The position numbers were made by a program, and so were the translations under genes. Positions 1-4,996 of a stretch of 6,937 nucleotides of DNA are shown one piece after another. How positions within the stretch are numbered: position 1 is the stretch's first letter; each line of letters starts with the position of its first letter. The notes beneath the pieces are model-generated. The model was not told the origin of the DNA and searched no databases. It saw only the letters and a list, made by a program, of their open reading frames with translations. Source of the stretch: Deltaproteobacteria bacterium (GTDB taxonomy: Bacteria; Desulfobacterota; BSN033; UBA1163); the NCBI GenBank assembly GCA_016875255.1, contig VGRU01000192.1, forward strand, positions 1 to 6,937, written 5' to 3'.

Positions 1-26
1 CGAATTTTGAACATTTGGATTTGTCC

Positions 27-59
27 TTCGACAAGCTCAGGATGGTGAGCAAAGTCGAA
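27..59 (+). repeat. Imperfect hairpin inside repeat copy 1
   Basis: The outer arms TTCGAC (27-32) and GTCGAA (54-59) are perfect complements. The inner arms GCTCA (35-39) and TGAGC (46-50) also pair, giving an 11-base-pair stem with an AA/AAA internal bulge and a six-base loop. There is no T-run after it, so it does not look like an intrinsic terminator. It could act as a REP-like palindrome or a leader RNA structure. Confidence 0.7.
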
Positions 60-72
60 CCATTTCGGATTG

Positions 73-85
73 GTCCTAAGAGGAC
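73..85 (+). repeat. Small hairpin inside repeat copy 1
   Basis: GTCCT (73-77) and AGGAC (81-85) pair around an AAG loop. Copy 2 keeps both arms exactly, so the second hairpin is a constant part of the element. It is too short to be called a terminator. Confidence 0.5.
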
Positions 86-126
86 GCTTCGCCCGATATT
101 CGGATTTCGGATTTTGAAGGTTGATG

Positions 127-447
127 ATGACCCAAGAATGTAAAAAAGAGGTGGCACCCAAAAGGAAGCTTAAGACCATTCCTGTCAAAGCGAGAAGGAA
201 AAGCTTTGCCCCTGTTGAATATGGCCTTCTGAGAGAAGAGGCGATCAAAGAGGCGGAGCGCTGTCTGGGCCTTAGGGAGTGTCAGTACTGCGATATCTGC
301 GGTCTCCTCTGCCCGGACCTCTGCATCACCCGGGATGAGAAGACCGGAGAGGTCTTGATCGATCTCGATTTCTGTAAGGGCTGCGGCATCTGCGCATCCG
401 TCTGCCCGAAGGGTGCGATTGAGATGGTGCTGGAGGAGGCGAAATGA
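127..447 (+). CDS. Small 2[4Fe-4S] ferredoxin-like protein
   Basis: Probable cytoplasmic electron carrier or electron-transfer subunit binding two [4Fe-4S] clusters. Counting from TTG 121 (108 residues), there are two complete CxxCxxCxxxCP motifs: C54, C57, C60, C64 and C85, C88, C91, C95. C48 and C68 are extra cysteines. The basic N-terminal third (about 11-30) has no recognised domain. The segment EAERCLGLREC before cluster 1 resembles the Fe-S linker of GltD-like oxidoreductases, where the pattern is usually RCLxCxxC, but one cysteine is leucine here. TTG 121, ATG 124 and ATG 127 are all possible starts; GAAGG at 116-120 sits six bases before ATG 127, so I chose that (106 residues). The stop overlaps the pxpA start as ATGA, indicating translational coupling. 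The redox partner is unknown and may be encoded left of the window. Confidence 0.88.
   Translation: MTQECKKEVAPKRKLKTIPVKARRKSFAPVEYGLLREEAIKEAERCLGLRECQYCDICGLLCPDLCITRDEKTGEVLIDLDFCKGCGICASVCPKGAIEMVLEEAK
432..439 (+). promoter_or_regulatory. Ribosome binding site of pxpA
   Basis: The strong Shine-Dalgarno GGAGGAGG lies inside the end of the ferredoxin gene, four bases before ATG 444. It fixes that start and supports coupled translation of the two proteins. Confidence 0.75.
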
Positions 448-1229
448 GCAGTAAGATACAGATTGACCTGAACTCCGACGTAGGAGAGAGTTTCGGCGCC
501 TACAAACTTGGACTGGATGAGGAGGTCATCCCTCATCTCACCTCTGCAAACATCGCCTGCGGGTTTCACGCAGGAGATCCGGCCGTGATGCGAAAAACCG
601 TCTCCCTGGCGAAACAGCATGGCGTGGAGGTTGGTGCCCATCCTGGCTTTCCGGATCTGATCGGGTTCGGAAGAAGGAATATGGACGCCACCCTCGAAGA
701 GATTCAGGACTATGTCATCTACCAGACAGGAGCCCTCCAGGCCTTTGCCGTCTCTCAAGGGCTCAAGCTTCAGCATATGAAAGCCCATGGAGCGCTCTAT
801 AATATGGCCGTGGCCAATTCCAAAATCTGGGAGGCCATGGCAGAGGCCGTCTCCAGAGTGGATAAGGATATCATTCTGGTCGCTCTCGCCTCTTCGAACA
901 ATGAGTCTCTTCTCGATATGGGGAAACACTACGGCATTCGTATTGCCTTTGAGGCTTTTCCGGATAGGGCCTATCGGAAAGACGGCTCCCTCGTTCCCCG
1001 CAGAGAGAAAGGGGCGGTCATTGACGACCATGAGCTCGTTGCCCAAAGGGCGTTGAAGATGGCCATTGAGGGAAAAGTGATCGCCATCGACGGAACGGAG
1101 ATCGATCTTTGGGCGGACACGCTCTGTGTCCACGGAGATAATCCCGCCGCAGTTCAGATGGTCAAAAAGATCCGGGAGGAACTGAAAACCTCCGGTGTCA
1201 ATGTGATCTCCATGAAATGGTTCGTTTGA
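444..1229 (+). CDS. pxpA: LamB/YcsF family protein, 5-oxoprolinase subunit A (PxpA)
   Basis: In characterised bacteria PxpA works with PxpB and PxpC to open 5-oxoproline (pyroglutamate) to glutamate using ATP, in the cytoplasm. The 261-residue length fits the family. Family motifs appear in order: DLNSDVGESFG (8-18), NIACGFHAGDP (36-46), GAHPGFPDLIGFGRR (64-78), KAHGALYN (113-120), DGSLVPR (180-186) and CVHGDNP (228-234). E. coli has KPHG where this protein has KAHG (113-116). The gene starts on the stop codon of the ferredoxin gene behind a strong GGAGG site, so the two are one unit. The usual pxpB/pxpC partners do not follow; a convergent ettA comes next. The family assignment is firm. The 5-oxoprolinase activity is inferred from homology, and the ferredoxin neighbour leaves room for another substrate or partner. 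Confidence 0.93.
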   Translation: MSSKIQIDLNSDVGESFGAYKLGLDEEVIPHLTSANIACGFHAGDPAVMRKTVSLAKQHGVEVGAHPGFPDLIGFGRRNMDATLEEIQDYVIYQTGALQAFAVSQGLKLQHMKAHGALYNMAVANSKIWEAMAEAVSRVDKDIILVALASSNNESLLDMGKHYGIRIAFEAFPDRAYRKDGSLVPRREKGAVIDDHELVAQRALKMAIEGKVIAIDGTEIDLWADTLCVHGDNPAAVQMVKKIREELKTSGVNVISMKWFV

Positions 1230-1241
1230 TGGATAAGGTTT
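1230..1241. other. 12-base convergent junction between pxpA and ettA
   Basis: The stop codons of pxpA (+) and ettA (-) are separated by only 12 bases. No hairpin followed by a T-run is visible on either strand here, so the two transcripts probably run into each other unless they end by another mechanism such as Rho. Confidence 0.7.
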
Positions 1242-2927
1242 TTAAGTTCTTGTCAGGTGCCGGTATTTGATCCGGTGGGGTTGGTCCGCCGCAGCTCCGA
1301 GGCGACGCCTTCGATCCGCCTCGTACTCGGAGTAGTTGCCTTCAAACCAGACAATGGCGCTCTCGCCCTCAAACGCCAGAATATGGGTGGCGATCCGGTC
1401 GAGGAACCAGCGGTCGTGGCTGATGACCACCACCGAGCCTGCAAAATTCTCGAGAGCCTGCTCAAGCGCTCGAAGGGTGTCTACATCCAGGTCGTTCGTC
1501 GGCTCATCGAGAAGAAGGAGATTGGCTCCCTCTTTGAGCATCCGTGCCAGGTGGACGCGGTTTCGCTCTCCCCCTGAAAGGATTCCAACCTTTTTCTGTT
1601 GATCGGCGCCTGAGATATTGAAACGGGCCACATAGGCCCGTGAATTGATCTGCCGGCTGCCAAGCTGAATCGTATCCTTTTCCTCTGATATTACTTCCCA
1701 GATCGTTTTGTCAGGATTCAGGACATCGCGGCTCTGATCGACATAGGCCATTTTTACCGTCTCTCCTATCCGGATTACCCCTGAATCAGGTTTTTCCTGT
1801 TCTGTGATCAATCGGAAGAGCGTGGTCTTGCCTGCGCCGTTGGGGCCGATGATTCCGACGATCCCGCCCGGAGGAAGGAAAAAGGAGAGATTCTCCATCA
1901 GAACTCGATCTCCATACGACTTGGTGATATTGTGGCTTTCGATCACGACATCTCCGAGCCGTGGCCCCGGAGGAATATAGATCTCAAGGTCCTTGGCTAT
2001 CTTTTCACCCTCCTGTCCGAGGAGGGCTTCGTAAGAGGCGATCCGGGCTTTCGGTTTCGCATGTCTTCCTTTTGGCGACATCCGGATCCAATCGAGTTCC
2101 CGCTGAAGCGTTTTTTGACGCTCGCTCTCTGTCTTCTCCTCAACCCTCAGACGGTTCTCCTTCTGTTCAAGCCATGAAGAATAATTCCCTTTCCATGGAA
2201 TGCCTTCTCCCCGGTCAAGTTCCAGAATCCATCCGGCCACATTGTCAAGAAAGTAACGGTCATGGGTGACGGCGATGACTGTTCCGGAATACCGCTTCAG
2301 ATGCTGTTCAAGCCAGGCCACGGTCTCAGCATCGAGATGGTTGGTCGGCTCATCAAGGAGTAAAATATCCGGTTTTCGAAGCAGAAGCCGGCAAAGCGCC
2401 ACGCGCCTTCTCTCTCCACCCGAAAGGATTTTCACCGATGTCTCTCCTGGAGGACAACGGAGGGCATCCATGGCCATTTCAAGACGCGAATCGAGATCCC
2501 AGGCATCGAGGACGTCGAGTTTCTCCTGCACCTCGCCCTGCCGCTCGATCAGGCGATTCATCTCCTCTTCCGACAGGGGCTCTGAAAAACGTTCGCTTAT
2601 CCGGTTGAACTCATTCAGAAGTTCAACCGTCTCCTGAACCCCTTCCTCTACAATCTCCCGCACGGTCTTGCTATCATCGAGCTTCGGTTCCTGTTCGAGA
2701 AAACCGATGGTGTTGCCCGGGGTAAGGATGGTCTGCCCATTGAACTCTTTATCTTCGCCGGCGATGATGCGAAGCAAAGAACTCTTCCCGGAGCCATTCA
2801 GGCCGATGACGCCGATCTTGGCTCCATAAAAATAAGAGAGTGAGATGTCTTTCAGGATTGGTTTTTTATCGTGGTACTTGCTGACGCCGATCATGGAATA
2901 AATAATCTTCTGTGGTTCGTTTGCCAT
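1242..2927 (-). CDS. ettA: Energy-dependent translational throttle protein EttA (ABC-F ATPase)
   Basis: Soluble ABC-F protein that binds the ribosomal E site and, in E. coli, gates entry of the 70S ribosome into elongation according to ATP/ADP level. It is 561 residues long (E. coli EttA about 555) and matches it closely throughout. Domain 1 has Walker A GLNGSGKS (42-49), signature LSGGE (168-172) and Walker B LLLDEPTNHLD with catalytic E193; the arm region lies at about 95-140. The charged linker is at about 245-315. Domain 2 has Walker A GPNGAGKT (361-368), signature SGGE (451-454) and Walker B with E475. The C-terminal end (GAAADQPHRIKYRHL) is typical of EttA. There are no membrane segments. 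The start at 2927 matches the family N-terminus and has AGGAGG at 2944-2939, with a long 11-base spacer. Its leader carries repeat copy 2. Its 3' end faces pxpA across 12 bases. Confidence 0.96.
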   Translation of the reverse strand: MANEPQKIIYSMIGVSKYHDKKPILKDISLSYFYGAKIGVIGLNGSGKSSLLRIIAGEDKEFNGQTILTPGNTIGFLEQEPKLDDSKTVREIVEEGVQETVELLNEFNRISERFSEPLSEEEMNRLIERQGEVQEKLDVLDAWDLDSRLEMAMDALRCPPGETSVKILSGGERRRVALCRLLLRKPDILLLDEPTNHLDAETVAWLEQHLKRYSGTVIAVTHDRYFLDNVAGWILELDRGEGIPWKGNYSSWLEQKENRLRVEEKTESERQKTLQRELDWIRMSPKGRHAKPKARIASYEALLGQEGEKIAKDLEIYIPPGPRLGDVVIESHNITKSYGDRVLMENLSFFLPPGGIVGIIGPNGAGKTTLFRLITEQEKPDSGVIRIGETVKMAYVDQSRDVLNPDKTIWEVISEEKDTIQLGSRQINSRAYVARFNISGADQQKKVGILSGGERNRVHLARMLKEGANLLLLDEPTNDLDVDTLRALEQALENFAGSVVVISHDRWFLDRIATHILAFEGESAIVWFEGNYSEYEADRRRRLGAAADQPHRIKYRHLTRT

Positions 2928-2938
2928 CTCAGTTGATT

Positions 2939-2944
2939 CCTCCT
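2939..2944 (-). promoter_or_regulatory. Ribosome binding site of ettA
   Basis: On the minus strand AGGAGG lies 11 bases before the ATG at 2927. The sequence is a full consensus match but the spacing is longer than the usual 5-9 bases. The family N-terminus still argues for this ATG. Confidence 0.6.
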
Positions 2945-2971
2945 GCTATTTTTGGGAAACCTCTTTTAAAA

Positions 2972-2985
2972 ATTCGAAATTCGAA
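2972..2985. repeat. Tandem pair of ATTCGAA words
   Basis: ATTCGAA occurs twice head to tail (2972-2978 and 2979-2985), directly at the ettA-proximal edge of repeat copy 2. Similar ATTCGG/ATTTCGG words flank copy 1 at 98-111, so this short word belongs to the neighbourhood of the element. Confidence 0.6.
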
Positions 2986-3065
2986 TATCGGGCGAAGCGT
3001 CCTCTTAGGACCAACCCGAAATGGTTCGACTTTGCTCACCATCCTGGGCTTGTCGAAGGACAAAT
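2982..3065 (-). repeat. 84-base dispersed repeat, copy 2 (leader of ettA)
   Basis: This is the reverse complement of 19-102 with two mismatches. Read in the direction of ettA transcription it has the same orientation relative to its downstream gene as copy 1 has, and it ends 54 bases before the ettA ATG. The TTCGAC...GTCGAA outer stem and the GTCCT/AGGAC hairpin are unchanged. One mismatch falls in the inner stem, turning GCTCA/TGAGC into GCTCA/TGGGC on the plus strand, which a G-U pair tolerates; the minus-strand RNA would instead have a C-A mismatch. Confidence 0.9.
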
Positions 3066-3082
3066 TCGAATTTTCAAAATTC
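3062..3082. repeat. Overlapping AT-rich palindromes
   Basis: AAATTCGAATTT (3062-3073) is a perfect 12-base palindrome. It overlaps GAATTTT-C-AAAATTC (3068-3082), which has seven-base arms around one base. Both sit beside repeat copy 2 and appear to be part of the same repeat patchwork. No function can be read from them. Confidence 0.6.
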
Positions 3083-3114
3083 AAATGTTCTAAACTCTTT
3101 TATTTAGAACATTT
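3083..3114. repeat. Perfect 12-base-pair hairpin
   Basis: AAATGTTCTAAA (3083-3094) and TTTAGAACATTT (3103-3114) are exact reverse complements around an eight-base loop. The stem is AT-rich. On the minus strand, about 125 bases past the nitroreductase stop, no clean T-run follows, so it is at best a weak terminator. It could also be a protein-binding inverted repeat in the ettA leader or a mobile miniature palindrome. The word GAACATTT also occurs before copy 1 (9-16). Confidence 0.7.
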
Positions 3115-3210
3115 AAAATTTGGTCATTTGAGATTGTTTCGAAATTCGGATTTCGTATTTCGGATTTAGACCCCATTGACAGCAATTAACCCCAGCGAAA
3201 CGGGATAGCC

Positions 3211-3224
3211 ATTTTGCGCAAAAT
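3211..3224. promoter_or_regulatory. 14-base perfect palindrome ATTTTGCGCAAAAT
   Basis: The sequence reads the same on both strands with no loop, 16 bases past the stop of the nitroreductase gene. A palindrome without a spacer suits a dimeric DNA-binding protein better than an RNA terminator, and no T-run follows on the minus strand. It lies about 284 bases upstream of ettA, which is far for an operator. The regulatory role is only a guess. Confidence 0.3.
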
Positions 3225-3239
3225 TCTATTCGTAAGATA

Positions 3240-4121
3240 CTACCGCCACATCACTTTCGGGGGGTGGCGTTGAACAAGGCCCGGGTATTTCATCTTTGGA
3301 TAGCCGAGGCTCATGGCAGAGTAGCACCGATGATCTGCAGGAATATTTAGCCAGCGCTTGATCTTTCGATCATGATTCACAGCGCTCACCAGAAACCCAT
3401 TAAAGCAGCATCCAAGCCCTAAGGTATGGGCCATCAAAGAACAATTGTAGAGGGCCACCGAGCAGTTAAAAGAGGAACAGGTGTCCCAGGATTCCGCATG
3501 AGCGATCATTACGACAGGCGCATGAAAGAATAGGCGATCTTCTCCCCGATTCATTGCCTCAAGGGCAACCATCACTTTGGGAAGTGAATCGTGCAGATAC
3601 TCCACCGTCTTTTTTCCTGCAACTAGAGAAAGGAAAAGACTGCCGAACCAGCTCTGCACTCGCGAAAAAATCTGGTCACCAAAACGGAGGGTCATCTTCC
3701 TTAACTGTTTGATCTGATCCGGCGATGTCAGCACTACATAGTGGACATTCTGACTGTTCGTTCCTGTAGGAGCGTATTTCCCGGCATCAAGAATTTTATC
3801 TAAAATCTGTTTCGGAACCGGCTCAGCGGCATAGTTCCTAACCGAACGCCTCTCCCGGATGAGAAGGTCCAGTACCTCCGGGGAAGCAGCCGGGGCATCA
3901 CCCCCCCTGGGATTTTTCTCGGGCAGTATCCCATGATAAAGGATGGCTTCGCTCGGACAGATTGCTCCGCAGTGACCGCAACCAATGCACCAATCTCCTC
4001 TGACTACCTTAGACTTCTCTCCGGCCATCTCAAGCACGAAGCTCGGGCAAACCATCACGCATCGCTCGCAACCAATGCACTGGCTTTCGATCACTTTCGG
4101 TGGGTTTACGTCCCGTTTCAT
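3240..4121 (-). CDS. Ferredoxin-nitroreductase fusion (FMN-dependent, two [4Fe-4S] clusters)
   Basis: Probable cytoplasmic FMN oxidoreductase that takes electrons through its own Fe-S clusters; the substrate is unknown. In the 293-residue form, residues 10-60 are a ferredoxin domain with C15, C18, C21, C25 and C45, C48, C51, C55, each in CxxCxxCxxxCP. Residues about 83-275 are a nitroreductase fold: RERRSVRNY (89-97) and APTGTNSQN (117-125) fit FMN-binding segments, and SLGYPKMKY (271-279) is the usual C-terminal motif. The end PPKVMWR is typical of this subfamily, so the gene looks complete. AAGGAG (4133-4128) lies six bases before ATG 4121; ATG 4124 is three bases away. An upstream ATG at 4160 would fall inside the predicted -10 box and is rejected. 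It follows the exporter genes after 83 bases but has its own likely promoter. Confidence 0.9.
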   Translation of the reverse strand: MKRDVNPPKVIESQCIGCERCVMVCPSFVLEMAGEKSKVVRGDWCIGCGHCGAICPSEAILYHGILPEKNPRGGDAPAASPEVLDLLIRERRSVRNYAAEPVPKQILDKILDAGKYAPTGTNSQNVHYVVLTSPDQIKQLRKMTLRFGDQIFSRVQSWFGSLFLSLVAGKKTVEYLHDSLPKVMVALEAMNRGEDRLFFHAPVVMIAHAESWDTCSSFNCSVALYNCSLMAHTLGLGCCFNGFLVSAVNHDRKIKRWLNIPADHRCYSAMSLGYPKMKYPGLVQRHPPKVMWR

Positions 4122-4127
4122 CATCCT

Positions 4128-4133
4128 CTCCTT
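4128..4133 (-). promoter_or_regulatory. Ribosome binding site of the nitroreductase gene
   Basis: AAGGAG on the minus strand is six bases from ATG 4121 and three from ATG 4124. This decides the start in favour of 4121 over the longer frame opening at 4160. Confidence 0.7.
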
Positions 4134-4158
4134 CCCTGCCTTAAAAAAAATTAGTAAC

Positions 4159-4186
4159 ATTTTAACTCATTAAAAACCACTGCCAA
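4159..4186 (-). promoter_or_regulatory. Sigma70-like promoter for the nitroreductase gene
   Basis: On the minus strand TTGGCA (4186-4181) matches the -35 consensus at five of six positions and TAAAAT (4164-4159) matches the -10 at five of six, with a 16-base spacer. Transcription would begin near 4152, giving a leader of about 30 bases with the AAGGAG site in it. The location in the 83-base gap after the permease gene is what an internal operon promoter or an independent promoter would need. Confidence 0.55.
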
Positions 4187-4204
4187 ACTTCCATTCCTTT
4201 TTAG

Positions 4205-4996
4205 TCATTTGATTAGGCGTTGACGCATTTTGAGAATGGCCAGGGGGAAGAAGATGATACTGAAAAGCAGAAGATAACCGATTTCCCATAGCAAGGAGAG
4301 ATGGATCTGCCCGTAGCTAAAAGCCCGCGCAAGGCTGGTGAGATGAGTGAGAGGAAGGAGAAGCGCAGCCTGCTGGGCCCAATGAGGAAGATTCTCAATG
4401 GGGAAGAAGGTTCCGCTGAAGAGAAACATGGGTGTGATAAACAGAAATACGGGCAGATTGAACATTTCGATATTGGCCACGATCCCTGAGAAGAACATAC
4501 CGATCGATCCGAAGGCAATCCCGCCGAGGATGGCCAGAGGCAGGAGGAGGAAACCTTCGGGAAACCGGATGAAACCGAAAAAGCTGATGACCACCATCAT
4601 GATCGCTGCTGCGATCAGCGATTTGGTCGCCCCCCAGACGATTTCCCCGGTGATGACCTCCTCAAGAGAAAGGGGGGTGGCCAGCATGGCATCAAAGGTT
4701 TTCTGATAATACATCCTTACAAAAGAGGCATAGGTGGTCTCAAAAAAAGAGTTATACATGATGCTGACGCCGATCAGGGCAGGAGCGATGAAACTCACAT
4801 AGGAGATTTGAGAGCCTTGATGATGGATCTCCCCTACAAGGCTGCTCATGCCGACACCGAAAGCGATAAGATAAAAGAGGGGCTCAAGGAAGGGCGGGAT
4901 GAAACTGATCTTCCAGCTCTTCTTATAAACCTTCAGGTTGCGCTGCCAGACCCGAAGAAACCGCCTTGAGATCCTGGTGGAAGACGTTTCAGTCAT
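4205..4996 (-). CDS. ABC-2 type transporter permease (NodJ/DrrB-like)
   Basis: Inner-membrane half of an ABC-2 exporter. The 263 residues fit the NodJ/DrrB family. After a basic N-terminus (RRFLRVWQRNLKVYKK, 11-26), six hydrophobic segments can be seen at roughly 32-54, 66-84, 120-142, 148-172, 178-200 and 233-256. The FSGTFFPIENLP segment (193-204) is the characteristic ABC-2 loop near the end of helix 5. There is no signal peptide. The ATG overlaps the stop of the ATPase gene by four bases (ATGA), so the two are coupled and surely form one complex. The family exports lipo-oligosaccharides, antibiotics or other hydrophobic molecules; the substrate here cannot be told from sequence. Confidence 0.92.
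   Translation of the reverse strand: MTETSSTRISRRFLRVWQRNLKVYKKSWKISFIPPFLEPLFYLIAFGVGMSSLVGEIHHQGSQISYVSFIAPALIGVSIMYNSFFETTYASFVRMYYQKTFDAMLATPLSLEEVITGEIVWGATKSLIAAAIMMVVISFFGFIRFPEGFLLLPLAILGGIAFGSIGMFFSGIVANIEMFNLPVFLFITPMFLFSGTFFPIENLPHWAQQAALLLPLTHLTSLARAFSYGQIHLSLLWEIGYLLLFSIIFFPLAILKMRQRLIK

Larger units (their letters stand above)
19..102 (+). repeat. 84-base dispersed repeat, copy 1 (leader of the ferredoxin-pxpA pair)
   Basis: This stretch recurs as its reverse complement at 2982-3065. By eye the two copies differ at only two of 84 positions (T37 and A69 here). It holds two potential hairpins, one at 27-59 and one at 73-85. The right end lies 24 bases before the ATG at 127, so the element makes up most of the visible leader. 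No transposase or reading frame belongs to it. It resembles the short palindromic TTCGAC/GTCGAA repeats seen in many environmental bacterial genomes; that comparison is from memory. Confidence 0.9.
2928..3239. other. 312-base repeat-rich spacer between the nitroreductase gene and ettA
   Basis: No gene is supported here. Read toward ettA (right to left) it holds a 14-base palindrome (3224-3211), AT-rich TTCGGATTTCG-like words (about 3167-3138), a 12-base-pair hairpin (3114-3083), further AT-rich palindromes (3082-3062), repeat copy 2 (3065-2982), tandem ATTCGAA words (2985-2972) and the ettA ribosome binding site (2944-2939). I could not identify a convincing promoter for ettA or a hairpin-plus-T-run terminator for the nitroreductase gene. 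Confidence 0.75.

Noticed and set aside
70..100. Possible promoter TTGGTC...GATATT inside repeat copy 1
   Set aside because: The boxes match consensus at only three and four positions and the spacer is 19 bases, so it is too weak to annotate.
282..1133. Long open frame on the minus strand, 283 codons
   Set aside because: It lies antisense to the end of the ferredoxin gene and most of pxpA, whose family motifs are unmistakable, and its translation shows no recognisable domain. It is a shadow frame.
19..3065. Composite transposon or insertion sequence bounded by the inverted repeats
   Set aside because: No transposase or target-site duplication is visible, and the enclosed genes include a housekeeping ABC-F factor. 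A dispersed repeat family explains the data more simply.
2972..3167. CRISPR-like array from the repeated ATTCGAA/TTCGG words
   Set aside because: The words are only about seven bases long, are irregularly spaced, and there are no constant-length spacers or cas genes.
2912..3169. 85-codon plus-strand frame running through repeat copy 2
   Set aside because: Its sequence is a translation of the repeat and its AT-rich flanks, it begins inside ettA, and it lacks a convincing ribosome binding site.
3176..3204. Consensus -35 box TTGACA at 3176-3181 on the plus strand
   Set aside because: No -10 box follows at a suitable distance (AACGGG at 17 bases) and no plus-strand gene lies downstream.
4122..4160. 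Upstream start for the nitroreductase at 4160
   Set aside because: It adds a hydrophobic stretch not seen in the family, overlaps the predicted -10 box, and the AAGGAG site points to 4121.
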